A stretch of DNA of 35,507 bases from Clostridia bacterium (lineage in GTDB: Bacteria; Bacillota; Clostridia; Oscillospirales; CAG-272), in the NCBI GenBank assembly GCA_017619885.1, contig JAFZRM010000203.1:1-35507 (forward strand), given 5' to 3'. Below the pieces are notes generated by a model. It did no database searches and had not been told where the DNA came from. It worked only from the letters and a program-made list of their open reading frames with translations. The position numbers and the translations under genes are program-made. Of the stretch, positions 7,416-13,777 are shown piece by piece (positions within the stretch are counted from its first letter, which is position 1; the number at the start of each line of letters is the position of its first letter).

Positions 7416-8738
7416 ATGGGACTTATTAAAGCTCTCGCCGGCGCCATAGGCGGCACTCTCGCCGATCAGTGGAAGGAATTCTTCTACTGCGAATCCATAC
7501 CCGAGGATACCCTTATGGTAAAGGGCGAAAAAATGATCACGGGACGTTCTTCGAACACGAAGGGCAATGACAACATAATCTCCAACGGTTCCGGTATAGC
7601 CGTTGCCGACGGTCAGTGCATGATCATAGTCGAGCAGGGCAAGGTCGTTGAATTCTGCGCCGAGCCCGGCCAGTTCACCTGGGACAGCTCGACGGAACCC
7701 AGCCTCTTCTCCGGCAACCTCGGCACGTCCATAATCGAGACGTTCAAGACGATGTGGAGACGTATCACTTACGGCGGCGACACCGGTAAGGATCAGCGCG
7801 TGTACTACTTCAACACGAAGGAGATCCCGAACAAGAAGTTCGGCACCGCCAACCCCGTACCGTTCAAGGTCGTCATCAACGAGCAGCTCGGATTCAAGCT
7901 CTCCGTCGACCTCAAGCTCAACGGCGTATACTCCTACAAGGTAGTCGACCCGCTGCTCCTGTACACCAGCTTCATGGGCAACGTATCGGACACCTTCAAG
8001 TGCGAACAGCTCGACAGCATGCTCAAGGCCGAGCTTATCCAGGCTCTGCAGCCCGCTCTGTCGGTCCTTTCCGCCAAGGGCGTTTCCTACGACCAGATAC
8101 CCGGTCACACCATCGAGGTGCGCGACGCTCTGAACGACGTCCTCAAGAGCAACGACGCCTGGGGCAAACGCGGCGTTGAGGTATACTCCCTCAACTTCGG
8201 TGTACCGTCGATACCCGAGGATCAGAGAAAGAAGATAACCGAGTGGGAGGAAACTTCCATGACGCTCAACCCGAACGTAGGCGCGGCGCGTATGGTCGGC
8301 GGTCAGATCTCCGCCATGAACACCGCCGCGGGCAACGCGGGCGGCGCGATGAACGGCTTCATCGGCTACGGTATGGCGATGAACGCCGGCGGCATGAACG
8401 CCTCCAACCTCTACGCCATCGGTCAGCAGCAGCCCGTACAGCAGCAGCCCGCTCCGCAGCAGCCCGCTCCGCAGGCTCCCGCGGCTGACACCTGGACCTG
8501 CCCGAAGTGCGGATCAGTCGTATCCGGCAAATTCTGCCCCGAGTGCGGCGAAAAGAAGCCCGCTCCCGCGGAAAGCTGGACCTGCCCGAAATGCGGTGCC
8601 GTAAACACCGGCAAGTTCTGCCCCGAGTGCGGCGAGAAGAAACCCGCCGCGGCGCCGGCATCGTGGACCTGCCCGAAATGCGGCGTCGAGAACACCGGTA
8701 AATTCTGCTCCGACTGCGGAGAGAAGAGACCCGAATAA
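7416..8738 (+). CDS. SPFH-domain protein (YdjI-like) with three C-terminal zinc ribbons
   Basis: This is a 440-residue cytosolic protein. Residues 1-300 match the SPFH/YdjI family often labelled 'virion core protein-like': an N-terminal LADQWKEFFYCESIPEDTL segment, AVADGQCMIIVEQGKVVEFC, and a prohibitin-like body. A Gly/Ala/Met-rich segment (305-345) and a Gln/Pro/Ala hinge lead to three zinc ribbons with a period of about 28 residues (359-440), each WTCPKCG followed by KFCPECGE or KFCSDCGE. In Bacillus the YdjI protein works with phage-shock-type membrane stress proteins; no PspA is adjacent here. AAAGGATG is eight bases upstream of the ATG. Codon choice (AAG for Lys, CTC for Leu, GGT for Gly) differs from neighbours and suggests high expression, in line with the strong promoter. 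Confidence 0.88.
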   Translation: MGLIKALAGAIGGTLADQWKEFFYCESIPEDTLMVKGEKMITGRSSNTKGNDNIISNGSGIAVADGQCMIIVEQGKVVEFCAEPGQFTWDSSTEPSLFSGNLGTSIIETFKTMWRRITYGGDTGKDQRVYYFNTKEIPNKKFGTANPVPFKVVINEQLGFKLSVDLKLNGVYSYKVVDPLLLYTSFMGNVSDTFKCEQLDSMLKAELIQALQPALSVLSAKGVSYDQIPGHTIEVRDALNDVLKSNDAWGKRGVEVYSLNFGVPSIPEDQRKKITEWEETSMTLNPNVGAARMVGGQISAMNTAAGNAGGAMNGFIGYGMAMNAGGMNASNLYAIGQQQPVQQQPAPQQPAPQAPAADTWTCPKCGSVVSGKFCPECGEKKPAPAESWTCPKCGAVNTGKFCPECGEKKPAAAPASWTCPKCGVENTGKFCSDCGEKRPE

Positions 8739-8757
8739 AATAAAAAGCAGTTAAAAC

Positions 8758-8790
8758 GGCTGCTCATCCGGAATAGCCGGGTGAGCAGCC
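8758..8790 (+). other. 14-bp intergenic hairpin (weak terminator or leader structure)
   Basis: Stem 8758-8771 pairs with 8777-8790 with a single G-U pair and loop AATAG. The following plus-strand bases are CGTATTTAT, a poor T tract. The hairpin ends only nine bases before the next start codon at 8800, so it could both limit read-through from the SPFH gene and affect initiation. Confidence 0.7.
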
Positions 8791-8799
8791 CGTATTTAT

Positions 8800-9492
8800 A
8801 TGGTTATGCAGAAGATCTTATCCTGGTTCAAAAACTATTGGTATTATTACAAGGTCAGAGTCCTGATCGCGGCTTTCCTGCTCGTCGTCGTGATCGTCTG
8901 CGTCGTCCAGTGCGCCTCGCTTGAAAAGTTCGACGTCTACCTGACGTACGCCGGCCCGGACAACATCTCGTCTCAGATAGACGACGTAAGAGCCGCCGTC
9001 CGCTCCGCGTACACGACGAAGGAGGAGAAGTCTGCCAAAGGCATCTCCGTGCGCGACATAGTCTGGGTGAACGACAGCATCGCCGCCGAATACGTAAGAG
9101 ACGGCGTCTATTACGATCCGTCGGTCAACGCCGACAACGAAAAGCTGTTATACAACGAGGCGGCGTCCGGCAACTCGTTCATCTACATAATCGACAGACA
9201 GCAGTACGAGCGGCTTAAGGCGGACGGCGTTTTCGCGCCGCTGTCCGAGATTTTCGGCGTCGAGGTCCCGGACTGCGCGATCGACGATTACGGCATAGAT
9301 TTCAAAAGCACGGGCTTTGCAAAGTATTTTGAAGTATTTCGTGAATGGAAAGGCGATCTCGTGCTCTGCCTGCGCTCCGGTACGCTGTCCGAAAGCCTTA
9401 TCAACCGGCTGAGGGGCAGCGCCTCATACGAGCGCTCATACAAGCTCCACAAACAGATATTTATCGATATAGTCGGATTTGAGGTCGAATAA
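8800..9492 (+). CDS. Single-pass membrane protein with extracytoplasmic domain, unknown function
   Basis: This is a 230-residue protein I do not recognise. The N-terminus WFKNYWYYYKVR is followed by one hydrophobic helix (about 21-40) that ends in VVQCAS, then a soluble domain of about 185 residues with mixed alpha/beta character, presumably outside the membrane. There is no Lys-rich stop-transfer signal after the helix, so it is probably an uncleaved anchor. I see no ribosome binding site before the ATG at 8800 or the in-frame ATG at 8806; the hairpin at 8758-8790 occupies the place where one would lie. Its stop is one base before the ATG of the next gene, so the two are co-translated. Together with the WbsX-like enzyme and the lipoprotein it forms a three-gene surface-related unit. 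Confidence 0.8.
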   Translation: MVMQKILSWFKNYWYYYKVRVLIAAFLLVVVIVCVVQCASLEKFDVYLTYAGPDNISSQIDDVRAAVRSAYTTKEEKSAKGISVRDIVWVNDSIAAEYVRDGVYYDPSVNADNEKLLYNEAASGNSFIYIIDRQQYERLKADGVFAPLSEIFGVEVPDCAIDDYGIDFKSTGFAKYFEVFREWKGDLVLCLRSGTLSESLINRLRGSASYERSYKLHKQIFIDIVGFEVE

Positions 9493-9493
9493 T

Positions 9494-10591
9494 ATGAAAA
9501 AATACGACGTTGCGGCATTTATATGGCCGTCATATACGGGACACGAGGTAAGGACGCGCGTTTTCTGGCCGGACGGCGAGGGCGAATGGCAGTCCGTGAG
9601 AAAAGCCACACCGAAATTCGAAGGGCACCTGCTCCCGCGCGTGCCGCTGCTCGGCTATAAAGACGAGGCGGAGCCGGAGACGATGGAGGAGCAGATCGAG
9701 CTCGCCTCCTCTCACGGCGTCAACGTCTTCATTTACGACTGGTACTGGTACGACCGCCGCCCGTTCCTCGAATGCTGTCTTAACGACGGCTTCCTTAAAG
9801 CGAAGAACCGCGAAAAAATGAAATTCTATCTCATGTGGGCGAACCACGACGCGGGCTACACCTGGGACAAGCGCATCTCCGACGGCCCCGACGTGCCGAT
9901 CTGGCTCGGTTCGGTCGACAGAGTGCAGTTCGATATCGTGGCGGACCGCGTGATCGAACAATATTTCAGTCAGCCGAATTACTATAAGATAGACGGAAAA
10001 CCCGCCTTCGCGGTATACGATATAGACAATCTGATAAACGGCCTCGGCGGTGTCGAGCAGACGAAGGCGGCGCTCGAGAGCTTCCGCGAAAAGACGGTCA
10101 AAGCCGGTCATGCGGGGCTTCATCTGCAGCTGATCCTCTGGGGCGAGCGCATGCACAACCTCACGGGCGTCGACGGCGAGCATCTGTACTCGTCGCAGAT
10201 CGCGAAGATACTGGGATTCGACAGCACGACGAACTATCAGTACGTCCATTTCGTCGACATCGACCGCGATTACAGAGAGGTGCAGGCGGACGTTGAAAAA
10301 TACTGGGAGAAATTCGCATCGCTCGGCGTGACGTACTATCCGCACGTTTCGCTCGGCTGGGACAACAACCCGAGATTCAACAGCTTCCGCCGCGGTATAC
10401 TGAAAAACAACACGCCGGAAAACGTGGAAAGAGCGCTCGTCGCGGCGCGCGATTTCGCCGACGCGCACGGCGTGGATCTGATCACGATAAACAGCTGGAA
10501 CGAATGGACGGAAATGAGCTATCTGCTACCGGACAACGTTTACGGTACCGGATATCTCGACGCGGTGAAGAAGGTGTTTTTACAGCAATGA
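9494..10591 (+). CDS. WbsX/GH99-like glycan-processing enzyme
   Basis: This is a 365-residue soluble protein without a signal peptide. It belongs to the family annotated as 'glycosyltransferase WbsX' or glycoside hydrolase family 99-like. Diagnostic segments are AAFIWPSYTGHEVRTRVFW at the N-terminus, FIYDWYWYDRRPFLE, KFYLMWANHD, a central KPAFAVYDI strand, and the C-terminal NSWNEWTEMSYLLPD followed by GYLDAVKKVF. WbsX-like genes usually sit in polysaccharide loci, and true GH99 enzymes cleave alpha-mannosides; which reaction applies here cannot be told from sequence. The ATG at 9494 has GAGG nine bases upstream; the longer frame with a TTG start at 9479 is rejected because it overlaps the upstream gene. 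The stop overlaps the ATG of the next gene (ATGA). Confidence 0.87.
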   Translation: MKKYDVAAFIWPSYTGHEVRTRVFWPDGEGEWQSVRKATPKFEGHLLPRVPLLGYKDEAEPETMEEQIELASSHGVNVFIYDWYWYDRRPFLECCLNDGFLKAKNREKMKFYLMWANHDAGYTWDKRISDGPDVPIWLGSVDRVQFDIVADRVIEQYFSQPNYYKIDGKPAFAVYDIDNLINGLGGVEQTKAALESFREKTVKAGHAGLHLQLILWGERMHNLTGVDGEHLYSSQIAKILGFDSTTNYQYVHFVDIDRDYREVQADVEKYWEKFASLGVTYYPHVSLGWDNNPRFNSFRRGILKNNTPENVERALVAARDFADAHGVDLITINSWNEWTEMSYLLPDNVYGTGYLDAVKKVFLQQ

Positions 10592-11049
10592 AAAGGATGA
10601 TCATTATATTTACGGCGCTGTGCGTGCTGCTTTGCGCGTGCACGGCGGAAGGCGGATCCGGCACGGAGCCTGATACGGCCGCCCCGGACGCGACGACCGC
10701 CGCGCAGACGGAGCCGGCGCCGACGGACGAGCAGAGCACGGCCGGCCCGGACGTGACCGCCGCGCCGCAGACGACGGATGAACCTCAGACCGAGCCGCGG
10801 CAGACCGATGCCGGGACAACGTCGGAAGAAGCGCAGACCACGGCGGAAGACACTGCCGCGGAGGACACGACCGCGGAGGACACGACCGCGGCGGAGCAGA
10901 CGGGCTCGCCGCAGACGGAAGAGGATACTACGGCGCCTGATACGACGGTGACGGCGACGGAAAGCACCGCGCCGGAGTCGGAGGAGACGACGACCGATGC
11001 CGTCACGACGAAAGGCAGCGGCGAGATCTTTTTGCCCGAAGTGCCGTAA
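10588..11049 (+). CDS. Thr/Glu-rich low-complexity lipoprotein
   Basis: This is a 153-residue protein starting at the ATG that overlaps the preceding stop (ATGA). The signal peptide MKRMIIIFTALCVLLCAC ends in a lipobox with Cys18 as the lipidated residue. The whole mature chain is low-complexity, dominated by Thr, Glu, Ala, Asp and Pro (for example repeated TAEDT and PDTT-type units). No folded domain is seen. It looks like the surface linker of other proteins in this window without its enzymatic domain. Possible explanations are a glycosylated surface spacer or a remnant of a larger lipoprotein. It is the last gene of the unit and is followed by hairpins at 11065-11131. Confidence 0.7.
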   Translation: MKRMIIIFTALCVLLCACTAEGGSGTEPDTAAPDATTAAQTEPAPTDEQSTAGPDVTAAPQTTDEPQTEPRQTDAGTTSEEAQTTAEDTAAEDTTAEDTTAAEQTGSPQTEEDTTAPDTTVTATESTAPESEETTTDAVTTKGSGEIFLPEVP

Positions 11050-11064
11050 AAAAGAAAAAAAACC

Positions 11065-11081
11065 GTCCGGATCATCCGGAC
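11065..11081 (+). other. Hairpin copy 1 upstream of the 11101-11127 terminator
   Basis: GTCCGGA (11065-11071) pairs with TCCGGAC (11075-11081) around TCA. It is the same core as the terminator that follows, with the same A-rich lead, but lacks a T tract. It looks like a partial tandem duplicate of the terminator. Confidence 0.6.
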
Positions 11082-11095
11082 TGCAAGTAAAAAAA

Positions 11096-11131
11096 GAAAA
11101 AATCCGTCCGGATCATCCGGACGGATTTTTT
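11096..11131. terminator. Bidirectional terminator between convergent genes
   Basis: A 12-bp perfect stem (11101-11112 with 11116-11127, loop TCA) has A-rich bases before it and T6 after it. It serves the plus-strand lipoprotein gene that ends at 11049 and, in the other direction, the minus-strand gene whose stop codon lies at 11137-11135, only a few bases away. Confidence 0.88.
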
Positions 11132-11134
11132 CTT

Positions 11135-11629
11135 TCAATAAGTTCCGCGCTGAGCCGCCGCGATCCTGTCAAACGACGCGGCGTTGTTTTTCGTCTTCGC
11201 GAAGTTGATGATGAAGAATATCGCCGCCAGCGTGTTGAAGAATACGCAGAAGATCAGCATGCCGATCGAAGTGCAGCGCGTGCGGGCGATCGATACGTCC
11301 CTGTCGACCGTGCTCTGATAGTATTCCACTTTCTTTATCATGGCGAAGTTGATTATCGTCACGGGCAGAAGCACGATAAGACCTGAGATCAGGTAAGTGA
11401 TACCCATCGCAATAAACATCTGACCGGGCGGGTCGGTGAAAGAATCCGAGCCGGTCGACGCTGCGCCTGCGGCAATAAATACTATCGACACGATAACAAA
11501 CATTATCATGCTGATGAGTGCCGTTATGGCGCCGAATTTCCAGCCGAAATGTTCCAGTCCGAGGAACTTTTTGAAGGTGTTGAGAACGTTTTTGTCCTGT
11601 TCTGTCGTTTCAATATCGTTGTAATTCAT
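11135..11629 (-). CDS. Small multi-pass membrane protein, paralogue lacking the zinc ribbon
   Basis: This 164-residue protein has about three hydrophobic helices (roughly 32-56, 74-97 and 119-143) and an N-terminal acidic cytosolic segment. It is a paralogue of the gene directly upstream: both share FLxxEHxxWK before the first helix, then VKKVEYYQ/IKKVEYYQ, DVSIARTRCTS and NFxKTKNNAA near the C-terminus. It lacks the N-terminal zinc ribbon of that protein. The ATG overlaps the upstream stop (ATGA). Function unknown. The conserved DVSIARTRCTS block between helices is probably functional because it survived duplication. Confidence 0.8.
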   Translation of the reverse strand: MNYNDIETTEQDKNVLNTFKKFLGLEHFGWKFGAITALISMIMFVIVSIVFIAAGAASTGSDSFTDPPGQMFIAMGITYLISGLIVLLPVTIINFAMIKKVEYYQSTVDRDVSIARTRCTSIGMLIFCVFFNTLAAIFFIINFAKTKNNAASFDRIAAAQRGTY

Positions 11630-12270
11630 ATTCTGCCTCCTTTTTGCGCCGCCTCGATCTTGTCAAAGGTCGCGGCGTTGTTTTTCGTTTTCACGAAGTT
11701 TATGATTATGAATATCATCGCGATCTTGTTGAATATCGCGGCAAGAACTATCATTCCGACCGACGTGCAGCGCGTACGCGCGATCGAGACGTCTTTGTAC
11801 ATCGTGCCCTGATAATACTCGACCTTCTTCACGAGGGTGAAGTTGAGTATGCTCATCGGCAGGAACACGAGCAGGCCGTAAAGGATATAGACCACGCCGC
11901 CGAATACGAACGGCGCGCTTATGATATACGGCGAGTAATCATAATAATCATAATAGGACAGGTTTCCGACCAGGTCGCCGAAAATGTACGAGCCTGACAG
12001 CCCGGCGACTCCTCCGAGCACGAAATACAAGACGCCGCAGAGGACGAAGATTATCGAGCAGACGAGGAAAATTATCCCGGCGGCTTTCCAGGCGATGTGT
12101 TCGTATTTCAGAAATCTCGCCATGTTGGCAAGAGCGCTTTGCTCCGCGGTCTCGCCGGCGTAAGTCTGCGGCTGGGGCTGAGGCTGCGGCACGTTCTGCG
12201 CTGCGCCGCATCCGTCGCAGTAAGCGGATCCGTCGGAGATCGGTTTTCCGCAGTATATGCAGTTTTTCAT
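11626..12270 (-). CDS. Zinc-ribbon multi-pass membrane protein, unknown function
   Basis: This is a 214-residue protein. An N-terminal zinc ribbon (CIYC at 4-7 and CDGC at 18-21) is followed by a Pro/Gln hinge and about three or four hydrophobic helices (roughly 65-90, 115-150 and 170-205). A tyrosine-rich loop, SYYDYYDYSP, lies between helices. The conserved block VKKVEYYQGTMYKDVSIARTRCTS is shared with the downstream paralogue. The first codon overlaps the stop of the aminotransferase gene by four bases, so the three genes are translationally linked. Zinc-ribbon membrane proteins of this style are common and uncharacterised in Clostridia. No transporter or enzyme motif is visible. Confidence 0.82.
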   Translation of the reverse strand: MKNCIYCGKPISDGSAYCDGCGAAQNVPQPQPQPQTYAGETAEQSALANMARFLKYEHIAWKAAGIIFLVCSIIFVLCGVLYFVLGGVAGLSGSYIFGDLVGNLSYYDYYDYSPYIISAPFVFGGVVYILYGLLVFLPMSILNFTLVKKVEYYQGTMYKDVSIARTRCTSVGMIVLAAIFNKIAMIFIIINFVKTKNNAATFDKIEAAQKGGRI

Positions 12271-13538
12271 TTCGTTATCTCCTTGCTCATTATCTCGGCG
12301 GCGGACGAGGCGATTATGTCAAGTCCCTGCTTCAGTTCTTCTTCGGTTATCACGAGCGGCGGAAGGATCTTGAGCACCGTGTCGTTTCTGCCGGAGCGCT
12401 CTATGATCAGACCGTTTTCGAAGCATTTCTTCGAGATCTTGCCGGCAAGCGCGCCGGACGGATCGAGCGCCGTGAAGTCTATGCCGTATATAAGTCCGCG
12501 TCCGCGGTATTCTATGCGTGCATCGAGCGGAAGTATCTTTTCTTCAACGTACTTAACCAGGAATTTTTCGAGCTGCTTCACGTGGTCGAGCAGACGATCG
12601 TTCTCGAGCACGTCGAGCGCCGCGTCGGCGGCGACGAACGCGAGCTGATTGCCGCGGAAAGTCCCGTTGTGCTCCGCGGGGCCCCAGATGTCGAGCTCGG
12701 GCCTCATCAGCAGCAGCGCCATCGGCAGGCCTATGCCGCCGATCGACTTTGAAAGCGTCACCATGTCCGGCACAATGCCGGCTTTCTCAAATGAGAAGAA
12801 TTCGCCGGTCCTGCCGCAGCCGATCTGGATATCGTCGACGATGAGAAGGATCCCGTGCTTGTAGCACAGCTCGCGCAGACGGCGCAGCCATTCGACGTCG
12901 ACCGGGATGATGCCGCCCTCGGCCTGAACGGTCTCGACGACTATCGCCGCGGGGACCTCGGAGCCGGAATGGTCGTCCTCTATCACGTTTTCGATATATC
13001 CTATCGTGTCGAAGCTCTTGTTGAAGCCGTAGGGGAACGGCATGAACGTCACGCCGAGCAGAGGAGTGCCGGAAGCGGCTCTCGGATAAGCGTGGCTCGT
13101 CGCGGCGAGCGAACCGAGCGACATCCCGTGGAACGCCCCCTGGAACGCGAAGATCGTCTGCCTGCCCTTGACCTTTCTCGCCAGCTTGAACGCGGATTCG
13201 ACGGCGTTCGTGCCGGTCGGTGCGGGGAACATCACCTTGTAGTCGAGCCCTCTCGGCTTGAGGATCCTCTCCTGAAAGTCCGTAAGGAATTTACGCTTTG
13301 CGACGGTGCTCATGTCAAGCGCGTGCAGTATACCGCCGTGCTGCAGATATTCCGTCATCTTACCTATTATGTACGGGTTGTTGTGGCCGTAGTTCAGCGC
13401 GCCGGCGCCCGCGAAAAAGTCGAGATATTTGTTGCCGTTCTCGTCGTACATGAAGCAGCCCTCGGATCTGTCGAAGATCACCGGAAACGCTCTGCAGTAC
13501 GATCTGACCTCGGATTCAGCCTGTTCGAAAATAGACAT
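12267..13538 (-). CDS. ectB: Diaminobutyrate-2-oxoglutarate aminotransferase (EctB-like)
   Basis: This is a 423-residue PLP-dependent class-III aminotransferase. It is very similar in layout to EctB, which makes L-2,4-diaminobutyrate from aspartate semialdehyde with glutamate as donor. Visible motifs are DFFAGAGALNYGHNNP near the N-terminus, FPAPTGTNAVESAFKLAR, FQGAFHGMSLGSLAAT, the cofactor Asp in IVDDIQIGCGRTG (235-245) and the Schiff-base Lys264 in TLSKSIGG. The ATG at 13538 has AGGATGG seven bases upstream; the in-frame GTG one codon earlier is less likely. There is no ectA or ectC beside it, so ectoine synthesis is not implied. The product may feed another use of diaminobutyrate or the enzyme may accept a related amine. 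It heads a three-gene operon from the promoter at 13586-13614. Confidence 0.88.
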   Translation of the reverse strand: MSIFEQAESEVRSYCRAFPVIFDRSEGCFMYDENGNKYLDFFAGAGALNYGHNNPYIIGKMTEYLQHGGILHALDMSTVAKRKFLTDFQERILKPRGLDYKVMFPAPTGTNAVESAFKLARKVKGRQTIFAFQGAFHGMSLGSLAATSHAYPRAASGTPLLGVTFMPFPYGFNKSFDTIGYIENVIEDDHSGSEVPAAIVVETVQAEGGIIPVDVEWLRRLRELCYKHGILLIVDDIQIGCGRTGEFFSFEKAGIVPDMVTLSKSIGGIGLPMALLLMRPELDIWGPAEHNGTFRGNQLAFVAADAALDVLENDRLLDHVKQLEKFLVKYVEEKILPLDARIEYRGRGLIYGIDFTALDPSGALAGKISKKCFENGLIIERSGRNDTVLKILPPLVITEEELKQGLDIIASSAAEIMSKEITK

Positions 13539-13585
13539 CACTTAACCATCCTGTTGAATTATTTCGTGCTTTTACACCGCTTATC

Positions 13586-13614
13586 AGTATATCACAGATC
13601 GGCGGATTTTGCAA
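13586..13614 (-). promoter_or_regulatory. Sigma-A promoter of the ectB-like operon
   Basis: On the minus strand, TTGCAA (13614-13609), 17-base spacer ending in TGTGA, TATACT (13591-13586). It is about 48 bases upstream of the chosen start codon. Confidence 0.78.
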
Positions 13615-13715
13615 GTCTTTTTTGCAAATATTGACGCGCGCGCCGCGATTTTTTGATCGAAATCGACCCGTCCCCAACGTCCGCGCGGATTTTTGTGATT
13701 TTTTGCCGAATCCGC

Positions 13716-13744
13716 TTGACAAACGTAAAAAAAAGTTATATAAT
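13716..13744 (+). promoter_or_regulatory. Sigma-A promoter of the secreted repeat protein
   Basis: Consensus TTGACA (13716-13721), 17-base A-rich spacer, consensus TATAAT (13739-13744). It is the best-matching promoter in the window. The leader to the ATG at 13778 is short (about 27 bases). Confidence 0.93.
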
Positions 13745-13777
13745 TTGTATGCAATTTAAAATTGAAGGAGTATGCCT

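Noticed and set aside
7416..8738. Prophage gene, because the family is often labelled virion core protein
   Set aside because: The label is historical; the SPFH body, zinc ribbons and lack of any phage neighbours point to a cellular membrane-stress type protein.
12267..13538. Ectoine biosynthesis operon
   Set aside because: Only the EctB-like enzyme is present; the coupled genes are membrane proteins, not ectA or ectC.
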